DNA from: Suillus spraguei
Lineage: Eukaryota; Basidiomycota; Agaricomycetes; Boletales; Suillaceae
Direction of reading: 5' to 3'
Length of the DNA stretch: 55,482 bases
Assembly: GCA_016800925.1 (NCBI GenBank)
Contig: JABCPU010000427.1
Location: forward strand, 1 to 55,482
Shown here piece after piece: positions 1 through 9,738 of the stretch. The position numbers and the translations under genes were made by a program. How positions within the stretch are numbered: position 1 is the stretch's first letter; each line of letters begins with the position of its first letter. The notes beneath the pieces are model-generated. The model was not told where the DNA came from. It searched no databases and saw only the letters and a program-made list of their open reading frames with translations.

Positions 1-327
1 GGATCTTTCTAAAACTTCAAATACATCATTAGGGACATATATGAGAGGTAAATCACGCATCAGATCACTTATCACAAGCTTGATTATTATGTAGGCTTCT
101 TATCAGTAGAAATATCCCCTGTACATGACATATCAGATTTGTGGCCTATATACAACTGATCCTTTGCATATGACACATGTGGGAGTGTACTACTGTTGAT
201 GTCTGAGCAGGGCTGGCCATTTATGCAATGATAAGACATTGAAAAACTTTAAAAATGATTGAGAAGCAACAGGAGGCATCCATGATAAGATGGTCGAGAT
301 TGAACTGGATGTTGAGGTGAAGGTTAA
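1..327. other. Left flank, no gene seen
   Basis: AT-rich sequence before the first LTR. I see no convincing ORF, RNA gene or repeat shared with the rest of the window. The last five bases before the LTR are GTTAA; they do not match the bases after the 3' LTR, so no target duplication frames the element. Confidence 0.5.
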
Positions 328-1094
328 TGTCATATACCATACTTCTAATCTCAGATCCGATCATATCCGCCCAGATCCGATCGTTTCCATATCCGTCGGT
401 CCACAGATCCTGTCCGGACCACCCATCCGAATGTACTCACTTCTCGCACCTTAACTCCCTGGTGAACACCTGCATCTATCTCCTTTCGTCATTTCTCCTA
501 CTACCGGTACTCCGGCTGTTTATATTTCCGTCCTGTGTTACTGACCCGTTTCCTGTGCTCATTTCCGACTCATGCTTACTGATCCGCTGTGCAATAACTA
601 ATAGACTTCCGTTACACTTCGTACATAGCCCTCGGTCCCGGACTTGCTGATTATCCGTCTTAGATACTTACTGTATATAAACCACTTGTAGATCTCCGTA
701 GAACCTTAGTTCGAATATCATCTTAGATTCTACTCATTCTGCCTCCTCCGGACTTAAGTCACTCTCCGCTTAAAGTACCTTCCGAGACTTAGGATTGATT
801 CCTATAGTCTATACCTCCGACTCTATCTTCGGATAGTCCATCTCCGTTAGTTTCTAGTTAGGAACTCATTCCGAAACTAGCCTTAATCTCTGTCCTCTCC
901 TTACGTTCCGAATTACCTTCGGACGTATCATATCCGACACCTTCGGACGCCCGGATCCGTCACGCAAACCCTCCCGGGTCTTCGGACGAATAACTCCTCC
1001 CAGAAATAAGGGGCATTACTCGAGAAAGGGGCACAGTGTACGAACTGAGGCCAAAGCCCTTCGGATCTTTCTACCCTTGAGTACAGTCTTAACA
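328..1094 (+). repeat. 5' LTR of chromovirus A1
   Basis: 767-bp LTR starting TGTCATATACC and ending GTCTTAACA, so it has TG...CA ends. It matches the 3' LTR at 7494-8263 over its whole length with scattered differences. A TATA box (TATATAAA) lies at 674-681. The sequence 708-718, 34 bases downstream of it, is the likely RNA start and is complementary to 1097-1107. The LTR is very rich in CCGGA/TCCG words, unlike the flank. The TG start is independently fixed by target duplications around solo LTRs of the same family (12783 and 41422). Confidence 0.95.
674..718 (+). promoter_or_regulatory. LTR TATA box and predicted RNA start / self-primer
   Basis: TATATAAA at 674-681 is followed 34 bases later by AGTTCGAATAT (708-718). 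If transcription starts there, the first 11 nucleotides of the RNA are the exact complement of 1097-1107, two bases inside the LTR. This is the arrangement known from Tf1 and the Tf1/sushi group, where the RNA 5' end primes reverse transcription. The 11-mer is retained in every complete family A LTR in the window, including diverged solo copies. The start site itself is inferred. Confidence 0.75.
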
Positions 1095-1096
1095 GT

Positions 1097-1107
1097 ATAT
1101 TCGAACT
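1097..1107 (+). other. Primer binding site (self-priming type)
   Basis: ATATTCGAACT begins two bases after the 5' LTR and is the exact reverse complement of LTR positions 708-718. No TGG-initial tRNA 3'-end complement is present at the LTR edge. This supports RNA self-priming rather than a normal tRNA primer. Part of the site also resembles the complement of a tRNA T-loop, so a T-arm primer cannot be excluded by eye. Confidence 0.7.
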
Positions 1108-1144
1108 CAAACCTTTCCGAGTAACTTAGCAACCATCCCATATC

Positions 1145-2438
1145 ATGCCTCCCCGTAAAAACTCAGAACACACTCCGAGGAGCCGGACTTGGTCCGATCC
1201 AACGAGATCCCACACCCATCGTCCAAACATTTACCAGTTTCTCTCAACGCCGCGCAAGCATGAGCGACATAGGTCAAAGTATCTCCGCCCGTCAAGCCAG
1301 ACCGGATCCGATAACACCAACTCGGAACCCGGATAACCCAGACTCCAATTCGCGCCCGACCATTCGCTTTGATGATGAGCTGCGCAGTAACCTACCAGAT
1401 GATGAAGTTGATGATCCGGACAACGAGGACCTGGATGACGAAGAAGATAAAATCCACCTAAGCCCTCAGGACCGGGTCCTAGCCCAACTATCCGTAGCCA
1501 TTAACCACCTCGCTCGCAGTAGCCGTCGCACCCCCACCTCGGATGATAGCAAAGTCAAAGTCCGTGAGCCAGATACCTTCGATGGTTCCGAACCTCGCAA
1601 GCTCCGGGCATTCTTCGTCCAATGTGAGCTCAACTTCCAGAGCAAACCTAGCGCTTTCCGTTCCAGACGCGCTAAAGTCAATTTCGCCCAATCCTACCTT
1701 AAGGGTATGGCTCTCGAATGGTTTGAACCGGACCTCCTTTCGGACGGATATAGCAACCGTCCGGACTGGATGGATGACTACTCCGAGTTCATGCTCGAGC
1801 TCCAAACCAATTTCGGACCACACGATCCCTCCAGAGACGCAGAGATGCAGTTAGAACAACTCCACATGCATGACGGACAACGGATCAACAAGTACGTTGT
1901 AGAATTCCAGTGACTTGCCTCCCAAGTACGCGAATGGGGAGACGGAGCCCTACGATGCCAATTCTACAATGGACTTCCGGCCCGAATCAAAGATGAGATT
2001 AGTCGCATGGGTAAGCCCACTACCCTTTCGGAGTTCAAGACTCTCGCCCAGACCATCGACGCCCATTACTGGGAACGGAGGGGCGAAGTCACCCGAGAGA
2101 GTAGAACCACCTCTTCCAATCCTCCCAGGCAGTCAACATCCGACCGGACGAACTCCAACTCATCCGGATCCGATACGCCCAAATTCAGTAAACCCCCATC
2201 CTCCACAACATCCTCTACCCCGAAAGTTTCGGATCTCCCTAGCGTTGTTGGTGCAGACGGAAAGCTAACCACCCAGGAGCGTCAGAGACGTATTGACAAA
2301 AGGCTCTGTATGTTCTGTGGCGGACCTGGTCACACTGCCCGGGAATGCACCAAATCCACTTCGCGCGCTGCCAAAGGCCGCGCTACTATACTCACTCCGG
2401 AAACGGAACCGGAAGCCTCGGATGAGGCAAAAAATTAG
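1145..2438 (+). pseudogene. gag: gag of chromovirus A1 (frameshift and one stop)
   Basis: Encodes the capsid/nucleocapsid polyprotein. An acidic N-terminal region is followed by a retrotransposon gag core (FDGSEPRKLRAFF ... ALEWFEP ... FMLELQTNF) and a C-terminal CCHC knuckle (CMFCGGPGHTAREC, about 2311-2352). The sister copy at 32340 shows the start ATGCCTCCCCGTAAA. Copy A1 has one extra base just after the start (AAAAAC against AAAGC). It also has TGA at 1911-1913 where the sister has CGA. The frame ends with TAG at 2436-2438, which is the frameshift stop and not damage. The gene is expected to make particle protein, but this copy is disrupted. Confidence 0.9.
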
Positions 2439-2477
2439 TCCGCGACCCTCCTGACTCCGTACGGGATGAGGGTCGCG
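2429..2477 (+). promoter_or_regulatory. Programmed -1 frameshift signal (gag to pol)
   Basis: In the gag frame the codons before the TAG stop are GCA AAA AAT, giving the slippery heptamer A_AAA_AAT at 2429-2435. A spacer of 5 bases (TAGTC) follows. Then comes a perfect 10-bp stem: CGCGACCCTC at 2441-2450 pairs with GAGGGTCGCG at 2468-2477 around a 17-base loop that contains the palindrome CCGTACGG. A one-base backward slip enters the protease frame exactly. The same element is intact at 33622-33670. Confidence 0.85.
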
Positions 2478-3714
2478 TTGGCCCAACCCATGCAACAGAA
2501 CTACGACTCAACGCTGTAACTCTTCCTGATCCGAACTCTCTGTGTCCATATGTCTCTCTTCCATCTTTCTCCAATATATCTGACTTTCCGGCCCTCATAG
2601 ACTGTGGTTCCTCCCACTGCTTCATAGACACTGATTTCGTCCGAGAACATAAAATTCCTACCTATCAGATTCCTCCGCTTCCACTCCGTTTATTTGATGG
2701 TACATGCAATAACAATATTGTCGAGGCCATAAACTTATCCGTCCGATTCTCCTCTGGTGTAATCACTTCCGACACGTTCTACGTCACCCCTTTGGATTCC
2801 TCATGTTATATCGTTCTCGGATATAGCTGGCTCACCCGACACAATCCATTGATTGACTGGGTATTGGGCAGCATCGAGTTCCGAACTACTGAACAGGGAG
2901 AGCCATTAACCCCATCCGCATCACCGCTGCCTCCGGACACACTGTCCATGGCAAAAAATCCAATCCGACACCTCTGTTTCCTTCGGGTATTCCACCCAAG
3001 GAAGATTCCTTCCCTCCAATATCTCCGTCGCCTCAGAGCACCCCATCCGTGGCAGAGACTCCGCCTCTGACCAAATCCGAACCCTCCGCTGGTACTCCAG
3101 TCCCTAACATATCGTTGATAAACGCAGTGGCCTTTTGCCGTGCCTGCAAGTTAGAAGGATCTACTCAGTTCAGCATCTACCTCCGTCCCTCCGAAGTAAA
3201 CCTTCGATCCGCATCCGTATCATCCGATCCTCCAGACCTCTCCAGAATCCCTTCCGATTACCACGAATTCGCGGATGTCTTCGACAAAGGCAAAGCCGGA
3301 CAACTTCCCCCACATCGACCCTACGATCTCAAGATTGAGTTGGAAGAAGGGGCTAGTCCGCCTCTCGGAACCATATACTCTCTTTCTCCGGTAGAGCTTG
3401 AGGCCCTCCGGAAGTTCCTTGATGAAAACATCTCGTCCGGACTCTCCGCTCCTCATCTTCTCCCCACGGAGCCCCCGTCCTATTTGTCAAAAAGAAGGAT
3501 GGATCCCTCCGCCTTTGTGTGGATTTCCGCGGCCTTAACCACATCACCAAGAAGGACCGATATCCGTTACCCTCATTGCCGACCTACTAGACTCCCCGAG
3601 CCGCGCTAAAGTTATACCAAAATTGATCTCCGATCTGCATATCACCTCGTCCGGATAACAGAAGGAGACGAGTGGAAGACTTCCTTCTGTACGCGCTATG
3701 GCTCCTATGAATGG
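2439..3714 (+). pseudogene. pol: Protease and N-terminal RT region of A1 pol (frameshifted)
   Basis: The -1 frame after gag encodes a retropepsin-like segment (DFPALIDCGSSHCFID near 2578-2628) with DCG at the catalytic position. It continues into the linker to reverse transcriptase (ILGYSWL-type and FADVF-type segments at about 2810 and 3270). The coding frame changes several times (2792-3070, 3049-3609, 3715 on), so this copy cannot make a complete pol. Comparison with the sister copy shows different indels in each, for example single-base differences near 3440 and 3560. The damage therefore arose independently in the two copies. Confidence 0.8.
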
Positions 3715-6237
3715 TTGGTGATGCCGGAAGGCCTCACGAATGCTCCGGCAGCTTTCCAGCGCTTTGTCAATAGTGTATTTGCCGATATGCTGGACGTATG
3801 TGTTGTTGTATATCTGGATGACATCCTTATCTATTCCCAAGACCTTGCAAGTCATAAGGAACATGTCCGAGAAGTTTTGCGACGTCTCCGTAAACACCGA
3901 CTATATGCCAAACCCGAGAAATGCGAATTTCATTCATCCTCCGTCGAATATCTTGGTTACCTCCTATCTCCGGATGGCTTGACAATGTCGTCCGAAAAGA
4001 TCCAGTCTATCATAGACTGGCCAGAACCTCGGAAAGTCAAGGACATCCAATCTTTCCTCGGATTCGCTAACTTCTATCGTCGTTTCATCTTCAACTACTC
4101 GGATATCGTGGTTCCCCTTACTCGACTCACTCGCAAGGGCGTCACTTGGGACTTTTCCGAGGAATGCCGGAAATCATTTAACGCACTCAAGAAAGCCTTC
4201 ACGTCCGCTCCGGTGCTTACGCATTGGATTCCGAATGTTCCTATAGTTGTGGAAACTGATGCCTCGGATTACGCTATCGCTGCAATACTATCCATTGTGT
4301 GCCCAGACTCGGAACTTCGTCCGGTGGCATTTTACTCCCGGACACTGTCCGGTGCAGAACTCAACTATGATGTCCATGATAAGGAACTACTAGCCATCTA
4401 TGCTGCGTTCCGAACCTGGCGCCATTACCTAGAAGGCTCGTCCGAGCCTATAGATGTTGTCACGGACCACAAGAACCTTGAGTATTTCTCTACCACCAAA
4501 CTGCTATCCCGTCGTCAGGCCCGCTGGTCTGAGTTCCTCCATCAGTTCAACCTCGTTATCCGTTACCGTCCTGGAAGACTCGGAGTCAAGCCAGATTCCC
4601 TCACTAGACGATGGGATGTCTACCCTAAAGAGGGGGATAAGGACTACGCTCAGATTAACCCTCACAACCTCCGTCCAATATTTGCTTCGGAACAATTAGC
4701 TTCGTCCCTACGAGCTTCCATTTTAGCAACTCCGGTCCTTAGAGCAGCTGTTCTTATGGACACCGAACACCTCCGGAAAGACATTCTGATAGCACTTCCT
4801 AATGACCCCGTTGCACAAACACATCTTCCGGTTCCTTCGGATCCGAGATGGACAATAGACGATGGTGGATTCCTTTGTTGTGACAACCGCATCTACGTTC
4901 CGGATACCAATGATCTACGACTTCGCATCCTCCGGAATTGCCATGACCACCCCCTATCCGGACATTTCGGACAGAATCGTACTCTCGAGCTCATCCGACG
5001 CAACTACACCTGGCCCGGAGTACGAGCCTTTGTCAAAGAGTATGTCAGATCCTGCACATCCTGCGCCCGAGCCAAAGTTCCGAGACATAAGCCCTATGGT
5101 CTACTCAAGCAACTTCCTGTCCCAGAAAAACCATGGAATTCCATCTCTATGGATTTCATTGAACAACTTCCGGACTCATCCGGCTTTACAGCCATCCTCG
5201 TCATCATAGATCGTTTATCCAAGCAAGCCATATTCGTCCCGACCCACGATACCATTACTTCCCCTGATCTCGCCCGCCTATTTCTCCTCCATGTCTTCTC
5301 TAAACATGGAGTCCCGTCCCATGTAACCTCGGATCGAGGAACAGAGTTCGTATCCCACTTCTTCCGTTCCCTAGGAAAGGCATTGGACATGGTCCTACAC
5401 TTCACATCCGGATATCATCCCGAAGGAGACGGACAAACCGAACGTGCCAACCAAACACTGGAACAGTACCTCCGGATCTACTGCAACTATCAGCAGGACA
5501 ACTGGTCCGAGCTGCTGCCCCTCGCAGAGTTTGCATACAATAACGCTCCGAGTGCCACTACTGGAGTTTCACCTTTCTTCGCCAATAAAGGTTATCATCC
5601 GAACATTTCCATCCATCCGGAACGCGACCTATCCTCCATCCGCGCCCAGGAATATGCCCTAGACCTTAACAAACTTCACCAGTTCCTCCGAGATGAGATG
5701 TCCGAAGCTCAGAAACGCTATCAAGGACCCGCGGACGCTAAAAGACAGCCTGCTCCAGACTTCCGGATTGGAGAACAAGTCTTCGTCAAAGCCAAGTACT
5801 TCCGCTCCACCCGTCCGTCGAAGAAACTTTCGGAAAAGAATTTGGGACCATTCGAAATTATATCCCGCCCGGGTACTCATTCTTTCGCCATACGACTTCC
5901 GGATTCTATGCGTTCCGTACATCCTGTTTTCCATGTCTCACAGTTAGAGCCAGCAGTTCCGAACACCATTCCCAATCACATCCAACCTCCTCCGCCACCA
6001 GTCGAAGTCGACGGAGAACCAGAGTACGAGATATCCGAAATCCTGGATTCTAAACTGGACCGTCGTAGGCACCACTGCCAACTTCTATACCTCGTCCGTT
6101 GGTCCGGATACGAAGGAACGGACGAAGAAACTTCCTGGTTACTGGCCACAGAACTCGGAAATGCATCGGATCTCGTAGCGGATTTCCATTCTGCATATCC
6201 GGACAAGCCTGGTCCCATTGCTCGAAAAAGTACATAA
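3715..6237 (+). CDS. pol: A1 pol: RT-RNase H-integrase-chromodomain
   Basis: A long 840-codon frame covering most of pol. The reverse transcriptase active site YLDD is at residues 33-36, so the RT fingers lie upstream in another frame. RNase H starts near residue 180 (ETDASDYA). The integrase HHCC zinc domain is at about 408-460 (CHDHPLSGHFG ... SCTSCARAK). The DDE core is at about 478-575 (MDFIEQLP, TSDRGTEF, GQTERANQ), and a GPF module is near 710 (LGPFEIISR). A C-terminal chromodomain spans about 770-820 (LVRWSGYEGTDEETSW). The chromodomain places it among chromoviruses of Ty3/Gypsy, and such domains direct integration to marked chromatin. The start is arbitrary because the natural frame enters from upstream. 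Confidence 0.93.
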   Translation: MVMPEGLTNAPAAFQRFVNSVFADMLDVCVVVYLDDILIYSQDLASHKEHVREVLRRLRKHRLYAKPEKCEFHSSSVEYLGYLLSPDGLTMSSEKIQSIIDWPEPRKVKDIQSFLGFANFYRRFIFNYSDIVVPLTRLTRKGVTWDFSEECRKSFNALKKAFTSAPVLTHWIPNVPIVVETDASDYAIAAILSIVCPDSELRPVAFYSRTLSGAELNYDVHDKELLAIYAAFRTWRHYLEGSSEPIDVVTDHKNLEYFSTTKLLSRRQARWSEFLHQFNLVIRYRPGRLGVKPDSLTRRWDVYPKEGDKDYAQINPHNLRPIFASEQLASSLRASILATPVLRAAVLMDTEHLRKDILIALPNDPVAQTHLPVPSDPRWTIDDGGFLCCDNRIYVPDTNDLRLRILRNCHDHPLSGHFGQNRTLELIRRNYTWPGVRAFVKEYVRSCTSCARAKVPRHKPYGLLKQLPVPEKPWNSISMDFIEQLPDSSGFTAILVIIDRLSKQAIFVPTHDTITSPDLARLFLLHVFSKHGVPSHVTSDRGTEFVSHFFRSLGKALDMVLHFTSGYHPEGDGQTERANQTLEQYLRIYCNYQQDNWSELLPLAEFAYNNAPSATTGVSPFFANKGYHPNISIHPERDLSSIRAQEYALDLNKLHQFLRDEMSEAQKRYQGPADAKRQPAPDFRIGEQVFVKAKYFRSTRPSKKLSEKNLGPFEIISRPGTHSFAIRLPDSMRSVHPVFHVSQLEPAVPNTIPNHIQPPPPPVEVDGEPEYEISEILDSKLDRRRHHCQLLYLVRWSGYEGTDEETSWLLATELGNASDLVADFHSAYPDKPGPIARKST

Positions 6238-6283
6238 CGAAATATAAGTACATTGAGGGCAGTAGCGGAAATCCGGATCTGGA

Positions 6284-7298
6284 CTAAGCACCAGTTTCCA
6301 TTTCACCTCCGGCACCCCCAGTCTCCTCCCCAGTTCCATCCGCCATCTCTTCCCCAGTTCCATCCGCCATCTCCCCTCCATTCTCATCCGCCACCTCTTC
6401 CCCAATCTCCTCACCAGCGCCATCCTTGTCGGATCCGGCAGAAACGGAAAGCCTAAATCCGGTCCGGATTTCCTCGATGAGCAGGGCCTGGAATTCCCTC
6501 TGTTGCTGGAGGAAGGCCTCCATGGTGGAGCTCATCCGCTCCATGGCAATCCGACTCCCTTCCGCCGCCGCAATACCATCTTGGAGAAGTCCGTTGGTCC
6601 GCGCCAACTCAGCAATGATGCCATTAGCAGCGGCCACCCAAGCCTGGTCATCGTACTCCACAAAATCCTCATCCGTACCTTCAATAGTGACTGGATTAGA
6701 GAAGACATCCGCGTCCGCCACATCCGGAGTAGGACTCCTCTGACGGCGCTTGCCTTTGCCCTTCGGAGACGGAGTACCAGCAGGACGCTGCCTCTTCCGG
6801 CCCTTAGGCCCCTTAACGAATCCGGGCCTTCCAGGACAAGTGGCCTTGTCTTTCCGGCAGACGTCACAGGACTTAATCTACGAAACGTTGAAATCAGCGG
6901 ATCCGAAGTTTTTCGGACGACTCACCATGGCATTCTTCTCAGCATCACCCCACTGGCACATCCGGCCCTTAGTGACGCAACGAGAGCAGTACCCATCCTT
7001 TGCTCCGGACGCAGGAGCAGCCTTGGCCTTTGCCAACCCATCAATATCCGGATCTGGGAGAGTCCACAGCACTCACCCGAGCCTCAATCAGTGCCCTCCG
7101 CCTCTTTTCCTCCATTTCCCTCCGGATCTCAGCCAACTCAATCTGCTTCAACTCCTCCTGCCTTTTCCGCTCCTCCGCCTCTTTCCGTTTCCGTTCCGCC
7201 TCGGCTTCAGCTGCAGCCTTAGCAGCCGCCAGTTGCTGCTCCAGATCCGCCACAAGGTCGGCAGCAGACTTAGGGGCATCGGATTTCTTTCCAGACAT
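6284..7298 (-). CDS. Antisense accessory gene of A1: coiled coil + six-cysteine cluster
   Basis: Lies between pol and the 3' LTR, convergent with pol (46 bases between the two stops). My splice model has exon 1 at 7298-7077, exon 2 at 7027-6926 and exon 3 at 6877-6284. The introns are 49 and 48 bases, begin GTGAGT, end AG and are all phase 0; the result is 305 codons with no stop. Exon 1 is a charged coiled coil (Ala/Glu/Lys/Arg heptads). Exon 2 has CSRCVTKGRMC and exon 3 has CDVCRKDKATC, a C-x2-C-x6-C pair separated by 13 residues, slightly longer than usual in Zn2Cys6 proteins. A Lys/Arg-rich stretch and a Gly/Glu-rich acidic tail follow. A nuclear DNA- or RNA-binding role is inferred. I do not recognise a named family. 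Confidence 0.78.
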
Positions 7299-7351
7299 GT
7301 TAGGAGACAAGTTTTGTTAACAAAGATATGAAGTGGGGGTAGGAATCACTT

Positions 7352-7368
7352 CGGACGTCTGACGTCCG
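7352..7368. promoter_or_regulatory. CGG-N11-CCG perfect palindrome, candidate operator
   Basis: CGGACGTCTGACGTCCG consists of 8-base arms around a single T. Inverted CGG triplets with 11 bases between them are the geometry bound by Gal4-type Zn2Cys6 dimers. It lies 54 bases upstream of the antisense gene ATG (7298) and 126 bases before the 3' LTR. It is repeated exactly at 38536-38552. GACGTC half-sites could alternatively bind bZIP factors. Function is inferred. Confidence 0.5.
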
Positions 7369-7480
7369 TATATCTGTTGGATTACAGACTCAGCACTACA
7401 ACCATCAAACTTCCCCATCGTCTCGCATTAATCTTGTCCGATCCGGATCGACGCTTCTTGTGCCTCAGGGGTTCGGCCTT

Positions 7481-7490
7481 AAGGGGGGGA
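7481..7490 (+). other. Polypurine tract of A1
   Basis: AAGGGGGGGA followed by TAC and then the 3' LTR at 7494. This is the expected position for the plus-strand primer. The same purine run precedes the 3' LTRs at 10783 (family B) and 38677. Confidence 0.85.
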
Positions 7491-7493
7491 TAC

Positions 7494-8263
7494 TGTCATA
7501 TACCAAACTTCTAATCTCAGATCCGATCATATCCGTCCAGATCCGATCGTTTCCATATCCGTCCGTTCCACAGATCCTGTCCGGACCACCCATCCGAATG
7601 TACTCACTTCTCGCACCTTAACTCCCTGGTGAACATCTGCGTCTATCTCCTTTCGTCATTTCTCCTACTACCAGTACTCCGGCTGTTTATATTTCCGTCC
7701 TGTGTTACTGATCCATTTCCTATGTTCATTTCCGATTCATGCTTACTGATCCGCTGTGCAATAACTAATAGACTTCCGTTACACTTCGTACATAGCCCTC
7801 GGTCCCGGACTTGCTGATTATCCGTCTTAGATACTTACTGTATATAAACCACTTGTAGATCTTCGTAGAACCTTAGTTCGAATATCATCTTAGATTCTGC
7901 TCATTCTGCCTCCTCCGGACTTAAGCCACTCTCCGCTCTAAAGTCACCTTCCGAGACTTAGGATTGACTCCTATAGTCCATACCTCCGACTCTATCTTCG
8001 GATAGTCCAACTCCGTTAGTTTCTAGTTAGGAACTCGTTCCGAAACTAGCCTTACCCTCTTTCCTCTCCTTACGTTCCGAATTACCTTCGGACGTATTAT
8101 ATCCGACACCTTCGGACACCCGGATCCGTCACGCAACCCCTTCCGGGTCTTCGGACGAATAACTCCTCCCTGAAATAAAGGGCATTACTCGAGAAAGGGG
8201 CACAGTGTACGAACTGAGGCCAAAGCCCTTCAGATCTCTCTACCCTTGAGTACAGTCTTAACA
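7494..8263 (+). repeat. 3' LTR of chromovirus A1
   Basis: 770 bp, same ends as the 5' LTR. It differs from its own 5' LTR at several R/U5 positions that it shares instead with the 3' LTR of the other element (38677-39445). The TATA box and the 11-base self-primer are kept. It is followed directly by a family B LTR tail with no target duplication. Confidence 0.95.
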
Positions 8264-8371
8264 CACAGCATACAAGCTGAGGCCAAGCCCCTTTGATTTT
8301 CCGACCCTCCGGTACAACACCATGTAAAGCCAGGACTTCTTATTAGCCCCCAGTTTTGCATGGTTGTAACA
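8264..8371 (+). repeat. Tail fragment of a family B LTR
   Basis: About 108 bp matching the last part of the family B LTR (compare 12006-12114), ending GGTTGTAACA. It begins at CACAG inside that LTR, immediately after the A1 3' LTR. A1 therefore appears joined to an older B LTR whose left part is missing. Confidence 0.75.
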
Positions 8372-8372
8372 G

Positions 8373-9110
8373 GAAGCCTCATTGCAGCTTAATGGCTGTA
8401 CTATGGCAACCTCCCCGCAAAGCAGTGATCTTTGGGAACCTCCAAGAACCCATTAGGCATCCTCAAGCAAGATTTACCATCCATCCTATGTGCATCCAGT
8501 CTCGCTGGTGTAAAGATACAATCTAGCCTGGGCTGTAGATAAACCACAGCCTAAGCTAGTATGTGAGTCTTGTGCTCTGCCTAGTCTGCTTCACTTGCGA
8601 GGCAAGAACGTTCAATGCTAAAGGGAATGCTAAGTTAATATAGTTCGATAATGCCCAACCTGTGGTGTGAGAATGCTGTCGGAGGTAGCGCAAGCGCAAG
8701 TGGTGAAGCATGGGAAAGCGGTAAAAGCGGTGGTGCGTGCAGTGGTACAGAGTTCCTCAAGTGACAGTGACTTCGGCGAAAGACTTTATTCTGTTAGAGA
8801 CAGTAGTGGTGACAATTCCTAAGTACTGTGTGTACCATAGAGGGAAAAGTAAGGAACGAGTACAGGTACCTAGGAATTTTACACGAGAGGAATAGCTATG
8901 GAGATGGAAGGGATAGGATAAACATGCAGCAGACATGTAATAAGACTGCACTTCAGTTTACAAAACATAACATACCGGCGAGACTGGATGGACATTGGAT
9001 GGACGGTAAATCTTGCTTGAGGATGCCTAATGGGTTTGCGGAGATTGCCGAAGATCACCGCTTCATGGGAAAGTTGCTGCAGTACAGCCACTAAGCTGCA
9101 ATGAGGCTTC
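8373..9110. mobile_element. Foldback-like unit: 136-bp inverted arms around a 0.47-kb repeat
   Basis: 8373-8508 and 8975-9110 are imperfect inverted copies of each other (AAGCCTCATTGCAG ... CCAGTCTCGCTGG against its complement). Between them, 8509-8974 is related to the G-family LTR repeat seen at 9272-9738 and 42409-42960. Nothing convincing is coded. It may be a foldback element or the result of nested insertion and inversion. Confidence 0.55.
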
Positions 9111-9271
9111 TGGAGTGAGGAATGATACTGTTAGATAGGGGTAAACATGTGGTAAAGTGGTACAACATAGGATGGTGAAGCCGAAGGGTAAGGATAATGA
9201 TTGCTGGTTGACACCTGTATGAAAATGTGCTGTTTCAAGCCCAGCATGAGTTTGCTTGTCACACCAGTACA

Positions 9272-9738
9272 TGATGTTTTGTAAACTGTAGTGCAGTCTT
9301 ATTACATGTCTGCTGCATGTTTATCCTATCCCTTCCATCTCCATAGCTATTCTTTTGTATAAAATTCCTAGGTACCTGTACTCGTTCCTTACTTCCCTCC
9401 TATAGTACAAACAGTACTCACATAGGAATAGTCACCACTACTGTCACTACTGAATAAAGTCCTTTACCGAAGTCACTGTTCCTTAAGAATTGCTTTACCG
9501 CTGCATGCACCACCACTCTTTACCACTTTCCTGCACTTCACCGCTTGCGCTACCACTACTTTCCCATGCTTTACCGCAGTTTTACTGCTTGCACTACCGC
9601 AGTTTTATTGCTCACACTACCATTTCTTCACCACTTTCCCGTGCTTACCGCTAGTTTTACTGCTGCTTTCTCATGGTTTATCGCTACCTTACCACTACTT
9701 TCCCATGGAGTGGAGGTCACCGCTAGCATCTCACTACC
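9272..9738 (-). repeat. Inverted partial copy of the 8509-8974 repeat (G-family LTR related)
   Basis: Reverse complement of most of 8509-8972: shared landmarks are TTTTGTAAACTG, CTATTCTTTTGTATAAAATTCC and the TACCGC-rich middle. It is cut at 9738, where a family A solo LTR begins, so the A LTR inserted into it. The piece between the two copies (9111-9271) shows no gene. Confidence 0.65.

Noticed and set aside
327..650. 107-codon ORF at the left LTR (and copies at 7629, 31530, 38811)
   Set aside because: Starts at the LTR edge and recurs in LTRs only; overlaps the promoter; no protein signature.
5659..5934. Antisense ORFs within pol (also 36847-37122)
   Set aside because: Shadows of the strongly conserved pol frame; no motif, splice sites or cysteine pattern as in the true antisense gene.
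323..8268. Target duplication around chromovirus A1
   Set aside because: GTTAA on the left and CACAG on the right do not match, and moving the LTR borders is ruled out by duplications around solo LTRs of the family.
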